From Burkholderiales bacterium (lineage in GTDB: Bacteria; Pseudomonadota; Gammaproteobacteria; Burkholderiales; Burkholderiaceae_C): a stretch of DNA of 64,000 bases. The notes beneath the pieces are model-generated. The model had not been told where the DNA came from. It was given only the letters and a program-made list of their open reading frames with translations, and did no database searches. The position numbers were made by a program, and so were the translations under genes. Position 1 is the stretch's first letter. Every line of letters starts with the position of its first letter. Positions 47,533-57,218 of the stretch are shown here, one piece after another. The stretch covers positions 186,001-250,000 of the forward strand of contig JAIOOS010000015.1 of assembly GCA_021414305.1 (NCBI GenBank), given 5' to 3'.

Positions 47533-48128
47533 GCCAGGAGGGCACGGAGCCGGTCGGGCCCCAGGAGGTGCTGGACTTCTGGTTCGGCGCGCCGGGCAGC
47601 GCCGAGCATGGCACGCAGCGCAAGGCCTGGTTCGTCAAGGACGCGGCGTTCGACCGGCGCATCGCCGAGCGCTTCGGCCCGACCATCGAGCGGGCGTTGC
47701 GCGGCGAGCTCGATGCCTGGGCGAGCAGCGCCGAGGGCGCGCTCGCGCGCATCCTCCTGCTCGACCAGTTCACCCGCAACGTGTTTCGTGGCCAGGCACG
47801 GGCATTCGCCGGCGACGCACAGGCGCTCGCCGCGGCGAGCGCGCTCGTCGGCTCGCGCCGCGACGAGGATTTGACGCCGCACATGCGCGCCTTTGCCTAC
47901 CTGCCTTTCGAGCATGCCGAGGGCATGGCGATGCAGGACGAGGCGGTTCGCCTGTTCACGCGGCTGGTGGCGGCGGCACCCGAGCTCGCGTCGATGCTCG
48001 ACTACGCGCACAAGCATCGCGCGGTGATCGAACGCTTCGGTCGCTTCCCGCACCGAAACGCCAGCCTCGGCCGTCAGTCGACGGCCGAGGAACTGGCGTG
48101 GATCTCGACGCCCGGCACGGGCTTCTAG
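47529..48128 (+). CDS. DUF924 family protein
   Basis: A 199-residue helical protein with the DUF924 motifs VLDFWFG, LILLDQFTRNVFRG-like, PFEHAE and YAHKHRAVIERFGRFPHRNASLGR. The fold is TPR-like; the function is unknown. It starts within the yaeQ stop codon (ATGA), so the two are translated as a pair. Confidence 0.92.
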   Translation: MSQEGTEPVGPQEVLDFWFGAPGSAEHGTQRKAWFVKDAAFDRRIAERFGPTIERALRGELDAWASSAEGALARILLLDQFTRNVFRGQARAFAGDAQALAAASALVGSRRDEDLTPHMRAFAYLPFEHAEGMAMQDEAVRLFTRLVAAAPELASMLDYAHKHRAVIERFGRFPHRNASLGRQSTAEELAWISTPGTGF

Positions 48129-48149
48129 GCCCGGCCGGATTCCCGGCGA

Positions 48150-48569
48150 TCAGTGCCGGCGCGGGTTGTCCGGACGGTCGTCGTGCCGGTTCGAATAGCC
48201 GTCGCCGTCACGGTCGCGGTCGTGGCGATTGGGCACGCCGTCGTGGTCGCGATCGCGCGAGCCATGCACCCAGGCGCCGCGATTCAGCTCCCAGCGATCG
48301 TCATGCCGAACCCAGGCGGGTTGCGTGTAGTAGTAGCCCGGCCGCTCGCGCACCCAGTTGCCCGCGACCCAGTGGTAGCGGTTGGAGCGATAGTCCCAGT
48401 AGCCCGGCGCCCAGACGTAGCCCACACGGGGCGAAGGCACGACTTCATAGCGCGGCGCCGGCGGCCCGAAGCGGATGTCGACGCTGACAGGCGCCGAGAA
48501 CACGGGCGCCGAGAAGCCGACCGAGGCCGCCGAGAGAACGGCAACGGCGGCGAGTTTCGCGATCTTCAT
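48150..48569 (-). CDS. YXWGXW repeat-containing exported protein
   Basis: A 139-residue protein with a signal peptide (AKLAAVAVLSAASVGFSAPVFSA). Aromatic repeats follow (GYVWAPGYWDYRSNRYHWVAGNW, then ERPGYYYTQPAW), matching the YXWGXW family. The tail is rich in Asp/Arg/His (HDRDRDGDGYSNRH), suggesting Ca2+ or metal binding. It is predicted periplasmic or outer-membrane associated; its role is unknown. It is divergent from the prolyl-oligopeptidase gene by 170 bp. Confidence 0.82.
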   Translation of the reverse strand: MKIAKLAAVAVLSAASVGFSAPVFSAPVSVDIRFGPPAPRYEVVPSPRVGYVWAPGYWDYRSNRYHWVAGNWVRERPGYYYTQPAWVRHDDRWELNRGAWVHGSRDRDHDGVPNRHDRDRDGDGYSNRHDDRPDNPRRH

Positions 48570-48739
48570 GGTTCTTTCTCCTAAGCAGGAAGACGAAGCC
48601 AAACTATCGGCAAAATCGCAGGCCCGCGGCATCGGCGCACGCCAACGGATCGCGTCGGCATCGTCCGTCACTCGTGTCGTCCAAGGCCGCGACGCGTTGC
48701 CCGAATCGCCCTGTCCTTCACCTATCCAGCGTCTCCAGA

Positions 48740-50911
48740 ATGAATCCTTTGCGTTTCTTCATCTGTGCGGCCGCCCTGCTGCTTTCGCCGCTCGCCTTTG
48801 CCGTCGAACCCATGACCGACGACCCCTACCTCTGGCTCGAAGACGTGACCGGCGCGCGCGCCCTCGACTGGGCGCGCGCCCGCAATGCCGAAAGCGCGAA
48901 GGCGCTGGAGACCCGGCCCGACTACGCCGCCACCTACGCGAGGCTGCTCGCGATCTACAACTCGCGCGACCGCGTTCCCTACGTCAGGCGGCACGGCGAC
49001 TGGTTCTACAACCTCTGGCAGGACGAGAAGAACAAGCGCGGCCTGCTGCGCCGCGCCCGTCTCGCCGACTATCGCAAGGCCGAGGTGCCCTGGGAGACCG
49101 TGCTCGACCTCGACGCCCTCGGCGCCGCCGAGAAGGAGAACTGGAGCTGGAAGGGCATGCAGTGCCTCGGCCCGGAGAACCGCCTCTGCCTGGTCTCCCT
49201 GGCGCGCGGCGGCGCCGATGCGACGGTGGTGCGCGAGTTCGACACCGTCGCCAAGGCCTTCGTCGAAGGCAGCCGCGCCTTCGTGCTGCCCGAGGCGAAG
49301 TCCGAGGTCGTCTGGCTCGACGCCGACACCGTCTACGTCGACACCGACTTCGGCCCGGGGTCGATGACCGACTCGGGCTACCCGCGGATCGTCAAGCGCT
49401 GGCGCCGCGGCACGCCGCTCGCCGAGGCGACCGTGGTGTTCGAAGCCACGACCAAGGACGTCGGCGTGGCCGTCGGTGTCGACCGCACGCCCGGCTTCGC
49501 GCGAACGGTCATCGAGCGCTATGTCGACACCCGGCGCAGCAAGCGCTACCTGGTGCGCGGCAGCGAGGTCGTGGCGATCGACCTCGCCGACGACGCCAAG
49601 CTCGGCTTCGTGCGCGACACGATGCTGATCGAGCCGCGCAGCAACTGGAAGATCGGCGATCGCACCTACGTCGCCGGCTCGCTGCTCGCCACCGACGCCG
49701 AGGCCTACCTCGCGGGCAAGCGCGAGATGACCGTGCTGTTCACGCCGACGCCGACGCGCTCGCTGCAGAGCTGGATCCAGACGCGCGACCACATCGTCCT
49801 CGACATCCTCGACAACGTCGCCAGCCGCCTCGAGGAATGGAAGAAGACCGGCGGCACGTTCGTCCGGCGCGAGGTGAAGGCGCCGTTCCCGGGCACGATC
49901 GGCATCACGCCGCTCTACGACGCCGAGATCGACGGCGTGCCGGCCGAGAAGGGCAAGGCCGCTGTGCCGGCCACTTCCGACGGCTCGCTGGCCGAGCGCT
50001 ACTGGCTCACCTACGTCGACTTCCTCACCGCCGATTCGCTCGCGCTGGCCAGCGCCGGCAGCGACGCGCGCGAGACGCTCAAGCGCCGCCCTGCGCTGTT
50101 CGACGCGACGGGCATGCGGGTCGAGCAGTTCTTCGCCAAGTCGAAGGACGGCACGCCGGTGCCCTACTTCGTCGTCTGGCCCAAGGGCATGAGCGCGGCC
50201 AACCCGGGCGATGGCAACACGCCGACCCTGCTCTACGGGTATGGCGGCTTCGAGGTGTCGGAAGTGCCTTTCTATTCCGGCGCCTTCGGCTCCGAGTGGT
50301 ACGCGCAGGGCGGCATCTTCGTGCTGGCCAACATCCGCGGCGGCGGCGAGTTCGGGCCGGGCTGGCACCAGGCCGCGATCAAGGCGAACAAGCAGAAGAG
50401 CTACGACGACTTCATCGCCGTCGCCGAGAACCTGATCGCGCGCAAGTTCACGACTCCGAAGCACCTCGGCATCGAGGGCGGCAGCAACGGCGGCCTGCTG
50501 GTCGGCGCGGTGATGCTGCAGCGGCCCGAGCTCTTCAACGCGGTCGTCTGCCAGGCGCCGCTGCTCGACATGAAGCGTTACAGCAAGCTGCTCGCCGGCG
50601 CCTCGTGGATGGGCGAGTACGGCGATCCCGACGTCGCCGCCGACTGGGCCGTGATCTCGCGCTACAGCCCGTACCAGAACCTGAAGGCCGGCCGGAAGTA
50701 CCCGTCGGTCCTGTTCACCACCTCGACCCGCGACGACCGGGTGCATCCGGGCCACGCGCGCAAGATGGCGGCGGCGATGCTGGCGCGCGGCGACGACGTG
50801 CTGTATTACGAGAACATCGAAGGCGGCCATGCCGGCGCCGTCGACAACGAGCAGCGCGCCTACGTCGGCGCGTTGACCTTCACCTATCTGCGAAGGCAGC
50901 TGGCGCAGTAG
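48740..50911 (+). CDS. prolyl oligopeptidase family serine peptidase (S9A), exported
   Basis: A 723-residue enzyme with a signal peptide (FFICAAALLLSPLAFA). An N-terminal seven-bladed propeller region starts at DDPYLWLEDVTGARAL. The catalytic alpha/beta-hydrolase has Ser582 in GGSNGG, Asp665 or Asp666 in RDDRVHPGH, and His697 in EGGHAG. It cleaves short proline-containing peptides in the periplasm. Its 3' end overlaps the opposing MFS gene by 32 bp. Confidence 0.93.
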   Translation: MNPLRFFICAAALLLSPLAFAVEPMTDDPYLWLEDVTGARALDWARARNAESAKALETRPDYAATYARLLAIYNSRDRVPYVRRHGDWFYNLWQDEKNKRGLLRRARLADYRKAEVPWETVLDLDALGAAEKENWSWKGMQCLGPENRLCLVSLARGGADATVVREFDTVAKAFVEGSRAFVLPEAKSEVVWLDADTVYVDTDFGPGSMTDSGYPRIVKRWRRGTPLAEATVVFEATTKDVGVAVGVDRTPGFARTVIERYVDTRRSKRYLVRGSEVVAIDLADDAKLGFVRDTMLIEPRSNWKIGDRTYVAGSLLATDAEAYLAGKREMTVLFTPTPTRSLQSWIQTRDHIVLDILDNVASRLEEWKKTGGTFVRREVKAPFPGTIGITPLYDAEIDGVPAEKGKAAVPATSDGSLAERYWLTYVDFLTADSLALASAGSDARETLKRRPALFDATGMRVEQFFAKSKDGTPVPYFVVWPKGMSAANPGDGNTPTLLYGYGGFEVSEVPFYSGAFGSEWYAQGGIFVLANIRGGGEFGPGWHQAAIKANKQKSYDDFIAVAENLIARKFTTPKHLGIEGGSNGGLLVGAVMLQRPELFNAVVCQAPLLDMKRYSKLLAGASWMGEYGDPDVAADWAVISRYSPYQNLKAGRKYPSVLFTTSTRDDRVHPGHARKMAAAMLARGDDVLYYENIEGGHAGAVDNEQRAYVGALTFTYLRRQLAQ

Positions 50912-52112
50912 TCGATGCGCCGCGGCGCAGGATCAGGGCGACGACGACGGCGCTGGCGACCAGCCAGCCGATGACCGGCCACCAGATCAGCGCGTCGCTG
51001 AAGCCGGGCGCCTTGGGCCAGCCGGCGCTGACGCTGCCCATGCGCACCAGCGTGGCCAGCGCCAGCACCGAGGAGATCGCGCCGGCGAAGGCACCGGCCC
51101 GGCCCGCGCCGCCGCGCGCCAGGGCCCAGGCGAAGGCCGAGGCGATGACGCCGGCCCAGGCCGCGCCGGCGACGCACTGCACGGCGATCAGCGCAGGAAG
51201 CGTCGGCGCGAGCGTGGCGGCGCCGGCCGCCGCGGCCGCGACCAGCGCGGTGCCGCCCATGACGCGCACCGCCGACCAGCGCTTGGCGGCGAGCGAGAGC
51301 GGCACCAGGCCGAGGTTGAAGCCGATCCAGAACACCGGCGAAAGGGTCGGCATCTGCTCGGGCGTGGCCAGGCGCAGGTACAGCGGCCCGCTGTCGATGA
51401 ACACGTGGACCTGGAAGGCGAGCGCGGCGAACAGGGCGGCGGCGATCACCACCGGCGCGGGGCCGGCGGCGTTGCCGTTGCCGGCAGCGGCAGTTGCAGG
51501 CGCTGCCGCCGCGGGCGAGACGCCGGCCGATCGATCGCGCGCCAGCTTGCGCTCCACCGCCACCAGGCCGAGAGTCACCAGCGCGAGCGCCACGCTCGAC
51601 AGCACGAACGGGATCCGCGGATCGACGCCGCGCAGCGTCAGGCCGAGGTACGGCGACAGCGCGTTGGCGACGCCGAGGCCGAGCAGCGAAAGCGCCACCA
51701 GGACCGGCTGCGCCGGCTTCGCCACGTGCTTGCCGACCAGCGAGAGCGGCGGCGCGCGCAGCGCCGACGACGTCACCGCCCAGATCAGGGTCAAGGCGAG
51801 AAACGCCGCGGGCGAGGCGCCGGGGGCGACGAAAGGCAAGGCAAGGAAGGCAGCGCAGGAGACCAGCGTCGCCGCCAGCACCGAGACGCCGATCCGGCCG
51901 ACGGCGCGGGAGACCCGGTCGGCGGCGACACCGCTCGCATAGTCGGCGAAGACGAAGACGAGCTGGTCGGCCATCAGGATCCAGGCCACCGCCGTCTTCG
52001 GGATGCCCGCCTGCGCGGCGAGCTGCGGCAGGTAGAGAACGTAGACGATCCAGCTCGCGGCGAAGAAGAACTGGACGACGCCCAGGTAGAGGCCGATGCT
52101 GGGTGCGTTCAT
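50880..52112 (-). CDS. MFS transporter
   Basis: A 410-residue protein with about twelve transmembrane segments in two halves joined by an Ala/Pro/Gly-rich loop (around residue 215). The MFS A-motif-like loop is DYASGVAADRVSRAVGR. The substrate is unknown. It lies 23 bp downstream of the sugar-acid dehydratase on the same strand, so it may export or import a pathway intermediate; this is inferred from position only. Confidence 0.85.
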   Translation of the reverse strand: MNAPSIGLYLGVVQFFFAASWIVYVLYLPQLAAQAGIPKTAVAWILMADQLVFVFADYASGVAADRVSRAVGRIGVSVLAATLVSCAAFLALPFVAPGASPAAFLALTLIWAVTSSALRAPPLSLVGKHVAKPAQPVLVALSLLGLGVANALSPYLGLTLRGVDPRIPFVLSSVALALVTLGLVAVERKLARDRSAGVSPAAAAPATAAAGNGNAAGPAPVVIAAALFAALAFQVHVFIDSGPLYLRLATPEQMPTLSPVFWIGFNLGLVPLSLAAKRWSAVRVMGGTALVAAAAAGAATLAPTLPALIAVQCVAGAAWAGVIASAFAWALARGGAGRAGAFAGAISSVLALATLVRMGSVSAGWPKAPGFSDALIWWPVIGWLVASAVVVALILRRGASTTAPAAFADR

Positions 52113-52135
52113 GCGCCTGACACCGAACGCCGTGG

Positions 52136-53878
52136 TCAGTGGTTGTCTTTCGGCACGAACGCGCCTCGTCGCCCCACCAGAAAGTCGAGGTCGGCGCCCT
52201 CGTCGGCCTGGAGCACGTGGTCGATGTAGAGCTTCCAGTAGCCGCTCTGCAGCGGCGGCACCGGCGGCTGCCAGCCCTCCAGGCGCTTCGCCAGCTCGGC
52301 GTCGCTGATGTCGAGGTGCAGGCGCCGGTTCGGCACGTCGAGCTCGATGAAGTCGCCGTTCCTCACCGCGGCGAGCGGTCCGCCGGCCGCCGCCTCCGGC
52401 GCAGTGTGCAGCACCACCGTGCCGTAGGCGGTGCCGCTCATGCGCGCATCGCTGATGCGGACCATGTCGGTGATGCCCTTGCGAAGCACCTTGGGCGGCA
52501 GCGGCATGTTGCCGACCTCTGCCATGCCGGGGTAGCCCTTGGGACCGCAGTTCTTCAGCACCAGGATGCAGCTCTCGTCGACGTCGAGGCTCTCGTCGTC
52601 GATGCGCTTGTGGAAGTCGTCGCTGTCCTCGAACACGACGGCGCGGCCGCGGTGCGTCATCAGCGCCGGCGTCGCCGCGCTCGGCTTGATGATCGCCCCG
52701 CGCGGCGCGAGGTTGCCGCGCAGCACGGCGATGCCCGCCCGGGCCTTGAACGGCGCGTCGAACTTCTTGATGACGTCGGTGTTGAAGTTCTCGGCATCGG
52801 CGATGTTCTCGCCGATCGTCTTGCCGTTCGCCGTGACGGCCCCCAGGTGCAGCAGCGGCGCGATCTCCTTCATCACCGCCGGCAGGCCACCGGCGTAGCA
52901 GAAGTCCTCCATCAGGTGCGTGCCCGAGGGCTGCAGGTTCACCAGGCACGGCAGCTCGCTCGCCAGCCGGTCGAAGTCGTCGATGCCGAGCTTGACGCCG
53001 ATGCGGCCGGCGATCGCGATCAGGTGGATCACCGCGTTGGTCGAACCGCCGATCGCGGCGAGCGTCTTGATCGCGTTCTCGAACGCCTCGCGCGTGAGGA
53101 TGTCGGCGAGCTGCTGGTCTTCATGAACCATGTCGACGATGCGCCGGCCGGCCATGCGCGCCAGCACGTTGCGCCGGCCGTCGACCGCGGGGTACGCGGC
53201 ATTGCCGGGCAGGCCGATGCCGAGCGCCTCGACCATCGAGGCCATGGTGCTGGCCGTGCCCATGGTCATGCAGTGGCCGTGGCTGCGGTGCATGCAGCTT
53301 TCGGCGTCGAAGAATTCCTGCAGCTTGAGCGTACCGGCGCGCACCTGCTCGCTCATGCTCCAGACGCCCGTGCCCGAGCCGAGCTCCTGGCCGCGCCACT
53401 TGCCGTTGAGCATCGGCCCGCCGGAGACGCCGATCGTCGGCAGGTTCGCGCTGGCCGCGCCCATCACCAGCGAGGGCGTGGTCTTGTCGCAGCCCATCAG
53501 CAGCACCACGCCGTCGATCGGGTTGCCGCGGATCGACTCCTCGACGTCCATCGAGGCGAGGTTGCGGTAGAGCATCGCCGTCGGCCGGAGCAGGGTCTCG
53601 CCGAGCGACATGACCGGGAACTCGAGCGGGAAGCCGCCGGCCTCGTAGACGCCGATCTTCACCTGCTCGGCGAGGGTGCGGAAGTGCGAGTTGCAGGGCG
53701 TCAGCTCGCTGAAGGTATTGCAGATGCCGATCACCGGCCGGCCGTCGAACTGGTCGTGCGGCACGCCCTTGCCCTTGACCCAGCTGCGGTAGGCGAAGCC
53801 GTCGCGATCCTGGCGGCCGAACCACTGCTGGCTGCGCAGCTCGCCGGGCAGCTTGCGCGGCTTCTTCGTCTCACTCAT
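52136..53878 (-). CDS. IlvD/Edd family sugar-acid dehydratase (L-arabinonate dehydratase-like)
   Basis: A 580-residue iron-sulfur dehydratase. The likely [2Fe-2S] ligands are Cys62 (TPCN), Cys130 (MGCDKTTPS) and Cys203 (GHCMTMGTASTM). The N-terminus RKLPGELRSQQWFG and the C-terminal FIELDVPNRRLHLDISDAEL place it in the pentonate/hexonate group rather than in valine/isoleucine IlvD. It should convert an aldonate to a 2-keto-3-deoxy acid. It sits next to sugar ABC permeases. Which sugar acid it uses cannot be told from sequence. Confidence 0.9.
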   Translation of the reverse strand: MSETKKPRKLPGELRSQQWFGRQDRDGFAYRSWVKGKGVPHDQFDGRPVIGICNTFSELTPCNSHFRTLAEQVKIGVYEAGGFPLEFPVMSLGETLLRPTAMLYRNLASMDVEESIRGNPIDGVVLLMGCDKTTPSLVMGAASANLPTIGVSGGPMLNGKWRGQELGSGTGVWSMSEQVRAGTLKLQEFFDAESCMHRSHGHCMTMGTASTMASMVEALGIGLPGNAAYPAVDGRRNVLARMAGRRIVDMVHEDQQLADILTREAFENAIKTLAAIGGSTNAVIHLIAIAGRIGVKLGIDDFDRLASELPCLVNLQPSGTHLMEDFCYAGGLPAVMKEIAPLLHLGAVTANGKTIGENIADAENFNTDVIKKFDAPFKARAGIAVLRGNLAPRGAIIKPSAATPALMTHRGRAVVFEDSDDFHKRIDDESLDVDESCILVLKNCGPKGYPGMAEVGNMPLPPKVLRKGITDMVRISDARMSGTAYGTVVLHTAPEAAAGGPLAAVRNGDFIELDVPNRRLHLDISDAELAKRLEGWQPPVPPLQSGYWKLYIDHVLQADEGADLDFLVGRRGAFVPKDNH

Positions 53879-53893
53879 GCGGAACCCCGATTC

Positions 53894-54790
53894 CTATTCC
53901 TTGACCGACCCGGTCAGTCCCGAGACGTAGTACTCGACGAAGAACGAATAGATGAACGCCACCGGCAGCGAGCCGAGCAAGGCACCTGCCATCAGCGGCC
54001 CCCAGTGGTACACGTCGCCTTCCACCAATTCGGTGACCACGCCCACCGGCACGGTCTTGATCTCCGACGAAGAAATGAAGGTGAGCGCGTAGATGAACTC
54101 GTTCCACGACAGCGTGAAGGCGAAGATGCCGGCCGAGATCAGCCCCGGCACCGCGAGCGGCAGGACGATCTTGGTCAGGATCTGCCAGCGGTTGGCGCCG
54201 TCGATCAGCGCGCACTCCTCGAGCTCGTAGGGGATCGAGCGGAAGTAGCCCATGAGCAGCCAGGTGGAGAACGGGATCAGGAAGGTCGGGTAGGTGAGGA
54301 TCAGGGCCCAGCGGGTGTCGAACAGGCCGAGCTGGAAGACGATCGCCGCGAGCGGAATGAAGAGGATCGAGGGCGGCACCAGGTAGGCGAGGAAGATCGA
54401 GAGGCCCACCTGCTTCGAGCCGGTGAAGCGCAGCCGCTCGATCGCGTAGGCGGCGAACACCGAGCAGACCAGCGAGACGAAGGTCGCCACCACCGAGACC
54501 AGCACCGTGTTCCACATCCATTGCGGGTACGAGGTGTGGAACAGCAGCTTGTTGAAGTGGGCAATGGTCGGCGCGATCACCCAGAACGGATTGCCGGTGC
54601 GCGACAGCAGCTCGTGGTCGGGCTTCACCGAAGTGATCGCCATCCAGTAGAACGGGAATAGCAGGACGATCAGGAAGGCGATCAGCGGCAGGTAGATGGT
54701 GACGAACTTGCGCGACGGCGTGTCGAGGTAGCTCATGCCGACGCTCTCGCCCGCCTGCGGCGAGGGGGGTGCTGCAGCCGCTTCGCTCAT
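53894..54790 (-). CDS. carbohydrate ABC transporter permease, MalG/UgpE type
   Basis: A 298-residue permease with six transmembrane segments and the EAA motif ELEECALIDGANRWQILTKIVLPLAVPGL. SVKPDHELLSR and the final FVEYYVSGLTGSVKE are typical of carbohydrate permease 2. The start overlaps the stop of the partner permease (ATGA). Confidence 0.94.
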   Translation of the reverse strand: MSEAAAAPPSPQAGESVGMSYLDTPSRKFVTIYLPLIAFLIVLLFPFYWMAITSVKPDHELLSRTGNPFWVIAPTIAHFNKLLFHTSYPQWMWNTVLVSVVATFVSLVCSVFAAYAIERLRFTGSKQVGLSIFLAYLVPPSILFIPLAAIVFQLGLFDTRWALILTYPTFLIPFSTWLLMGYFRSIPYELEECALIDGANRWQILTKIVLPLAVPGLISAGIFAFTLSWNEFIYALTFISSSEIKTVPVGVVTELVEGDVYHWGPLMAGALLGSLPVAFIYSFFVEYYVSGLTGSVKE

Positions 54791-55695
54791 TTGTCCGCCC
54801 CGCCCTGCTGCCAGGCGCGCCGCTGCAGCCCGAAGTAGCTGAACATGATGGCCGCCAGGAGGAACGGCACCATCGCGATCGAGATCGCCGCGCCCTCCCC
54901 GAGCGCGCCGCCGGAGATCGCCCGCTGGAACGAGAGCGTCGCCATCAGGTGGGTGGCATTGAGCGGGCCCCCGCGGGTGATGACGTAGATGAGCTGGAAG
55001 TCGGTGAACGTGAACAGCACCGAGAAGGTCATCACCACGGCGATGATCGGCGTGAGCAGCGGCAGGGTGACGTGGCGGAACTGCTGCCAGCGCGAGGCGC
55101 CGTCGATCGCCGAGGCCTCGTAGTACGAAGGCGAGATCGTCTGCAGCCCGGCGAGCAGGGTGATCGCGACGAACGGCACGCCGCGCCAGATGTTGGCCGC
55201 GATCACCGAGAGCCGTGCGTTCCACGGGTCGCCGAGGAAGTCGATGTACTTGTCGATCAGCCCGGCCTTGACCAGCATCCAGCTGATGATCGAGAACTGC
55301 GCGTCGTAGATCCACCAGAAGGCGATCGCCGAGAGCGCCGTCGGCACGATGTACGGCAGCAGGATGACGGCGCGAAAGAAGGTCTTGAAGCGGATGTTGC
55401 GGTTGAGCAGCAGCGCCAGCCACAGGCCGAGCGCGAACTTGATGATGCTCGCGACCACCGTATAGAACAGCGTGTTGAAGAGCGCCAGCCGTGTGACCGC
55501 GTCGCCCCACAGGAACTCGTAGTTCTCGAGCCCGACCCAGACCCCCGTGCGCCCGACCTTGGCGTCGGTGAAGCCGAGCCAGAACCCCAGCCCCAGCGGA
55601 TACGTCAGGAACAGCAGCAGCAGCACCGCCGCGGGCAGCATGAACAGCAGCCCCAGCGCGTTGCGGTTGTTCTGCAGTCGTTCGAGAAAGGTCAT
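54787..55695 (-). CDS. sugar ABC transporter permease, MalF/UgpA type
   Basis: A 302-residue permease. Family features are LLFMLPAAVLLLLFLTYPLGLGFWLGF, LPYIVPTALSAIAFWWIYD, and the EAA loop YYEASAIDGASRWQQFRHVTLPLLTP. It pairs with the permease at 53894-54790. It is separated from the binding-protein gene by 142 bp containing three hairpins. Confidence 0.94.
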   Translation of the reverse strand: MTFLERLQNNRNALGLLFMLPAAVLLLLFLTYPLGLGFWLGFTDAKVGRTGVWVGLENYEFLWGDAVTRLALFNTLFYTVVASIIKFALGLWLALLLNRNIRFKTFFRAVILLPYIVPTALSAIAFWWIYDAQFSIISWMLVKAGLIDKYIDFLGDPWNARLSVIAANIWRGVPFVAITLLAGLQTISPSYYEASAIDGASRWQQFRHVTLPLLTPIIAVVMTFSVLFTFTDFQLIYVITRGGPLNATHLMATLSFQRAISGGALGEGAAISIAMVPFLLAAIMFSYFGLQRRAWQQGGADK

Positions 55696-55715
55696 CGAAG
55701 AAAACGAGAGGGACC

Positions 55716-55735
55716 CGGCTCGCGGATGCGAGCCG
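55716..55735. repeat. hairpin 1 between binding-protein and permease genes
   Basis: CGGCTCGC (55716-55723) and GCGAGCCG (55728-55735) form an 8 bp perfect stem with a GGAT loop. It is the hairpin closest to the permease start on the transcribed strand. Confidence 0.6.
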
Positions 55736-55745
55736 AGCCTGAGTT

Positions 55746-55780
55746 GAGGGACACGCGAGCGAAGCGAAGCGTGATCCCTC
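55746..55780. repeat. hairpin 2 between binding-protein and permease genes
   Basis: GAGGGACACGC (55746-55756) pairs with GCGTG-A-TCCCTC (55769-55780) with a single bulged A, giving an 11 bp stem around a GAGCGAAGCGAA loop. Confidence 0.55.
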
Positions 55781-55803
55781 GAACGAAGGCGGCGTTTGCG
55801 ACG

Positions 55804-55831
55804 CCGTGGCCGCGGCTAGCCGCGGCCACGG
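55804..55831. repeat. 28 bp perfect palindrome just after the binding-protein gene
   Basis: Two 14-base arms (CCGTGGCCGCGGCT and its exact complement) abut with no spacer, 6 bp after the stop of the binding protein on the transcribed strand. No T-run follows. It probably acts as an attenuator or mRNA-stabilising hairpin that raises binding-protein levels over permeases, a common arrangement in ABC operons. Confidence 0.7.
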
Positions 55832-55837
55832 TGCTCG

Positions 55838-57181
55838 TCAAACGCGGTAATAGCGTTCGGCACGCTTCTGGGCGCGCTCCATCGCCTCCTTGGGCGTCTT
55901 CGAGCCGCTGATCGCCTCGGCGACCATGTTGACGATGATGAAGTCCGCCGCCGCCCCCGCCGACGCGTAGCCGAGCTTGCCCGCATAGCCCGCCGGCCGC
56001 ATGTTCTTCACCGGGTCGCGATAGGGCGTGTTCTTCGGATCGACGGTCCAGATCCCGGCGCTCGCATAGCCCGCGAGCGGGGTCGCGATGTAGGCGCTGG
56101 CGCCGGTGAGCCACGGCTCGAACTGTTCCTTCTCCATCATGAAGCGCAGGAACTCCTTGGCGGCGTTCGGGTACTTCGTGTACTTCATGATCATCTGGTT
56201 GAAGAACAGGTGCGACTCGGTCGGCACGCCCACCGGCCCGACCGGGAAGGAAGCGTGCTGGATGTCGGCCGCCATCTCCTTGACCTTCGGATCGGTCGAG
56301 TTCTTCGCCGCGACGTAGATCGAGATGCCGTTGTTGGTGACCGAGATCTGGCCGTCGAGGAAGGCCTTGTTGTTGTTCGGGTCGAGCCACGACAGCGTGC
56401 CCGGAATGAAGGTCGCGTACAGCTCCTTGCCGTACTCGAGCGCCTTCAGCGTCTCCGGGCTGTCGATCACGACCTTGTTGTTCGCATCCACCAGCTTGCC
56501 GCCGAACGCCCAGACCAGCCAGTTGCACCACAGGCCGTCACCGGTGGCGTTGCCGAGCGCCATGCCGCCCGGCGTGCCCTTGGCCTGCAGGGCTTTCATC
56601 ATCTTCAGGAAGTCGTCGGTGTTCTTCGGGAAGCTGTCGAAGCCGGCCGCCTTCACCATGCTCTCGCGGTAGACCATCATCGAGCCCGCGGCGCCGAGCG
56701 GCAGGCCGATCCACTTCTTGCCGTCCGGCTTGAGGAACATCTGGCCCGCCGGGTACCAGCCGCCGTACTTCTTGCCGATGTACTCGGCCAGGTCGGTCAC
56801 GTCGAGCAGCTTGTCCGGATAGAGATTCGCGTCGTCGTTGGTCGACAGGATGATGTCGGGGCCGGCGCCGGTGTTGGCCGCGACCGCGGCCTTGGGCCGC
56901 ACGTCTTCCCAGCCCTCGTTGTCGACGCGCACCTCGATGCCCGTCTTCTCGGTGAACTTCTTGACGTTGACCATGTAGGCGTCGATGTCGCCCTGCACGA
57001 ACCGGCTCCAGCGCAGGACGCGCAGCTTGGCGTCCTTCTCCGGCTTGAAGGCCATCGTCGCCTGGCCGAAGGCCTGCGGCGAGAAGAAGGCGCCGGTGCC
57101 GAGCGTCGCGGCGGTGGCGACGCCGGCGGAGCTTTCGAGGAAGCGGCGGCGATTGAAGGAAGTCTTGTCGGTCATCGTCAT
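55838..57181 (-). CDS. extracellular sugar-binding protein (family 1), Tat-exported
   Basis: A 447-residue ABC solute-binding protein. The N-terminus carries a twin-arginine signal (FNRRRFLESSAGVATAATLG). The mature part has the family 1 core (RVDNEGWEDVRPKAAVAANTGAGPDIILS, KKYGGWYPAG, YRESMVKAAGFDSFPKNTDDF). The ligand is unknown but should be the sugar or sugar acid processed by the dehydratase. An ATG at 57175 is an alternative start. It lies 37 bp downstream of the ATPase gene. Confidence 0.92.
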   Translation of the reverse strand: MTMTDKTSFNRRRFLESSAGVATAATLGTGAFFSPQAFGQATMAFKPEKDAKLRVLRWSRFVQGDIDAYMVNVKKFTEKTGIEVRVDNEGWEDVRPKAAVAANTGAGPDIILSTNDDANLYPDKLLDVTDLAEYIGKKYGGWYPAGQMFLKPDGKKWIGLPLGAAGSMMVYRESMVKAAGFDSFPKNTDDFLKMMKALQAKGTPGGMALGNATGDGLWCNWLVWAFGGKLVDANNKVVIDSPETLKALEYGKELYATFIPGTLSWLDPNNNKAFLDGQISVTNNGISIYVAAKNSTDPKVKEMAADIQHASFPVGPVGVPTESHLFFNQMIMKYTKYPNAAKEFLRFMMEKEQFEPWLTGASAYIATPLAGYASAGIWTVDPKNTPYRDPVKNMRPAGYAGKLGYASAGAAADFIIVNMVAEAISGSKTPKEAMERAQKRAERYYRV

Positions 57182-57218
57182 GTCTCCGTGGAAATGGGGG
57201 TCGTCTGTCCGGGGGAAA

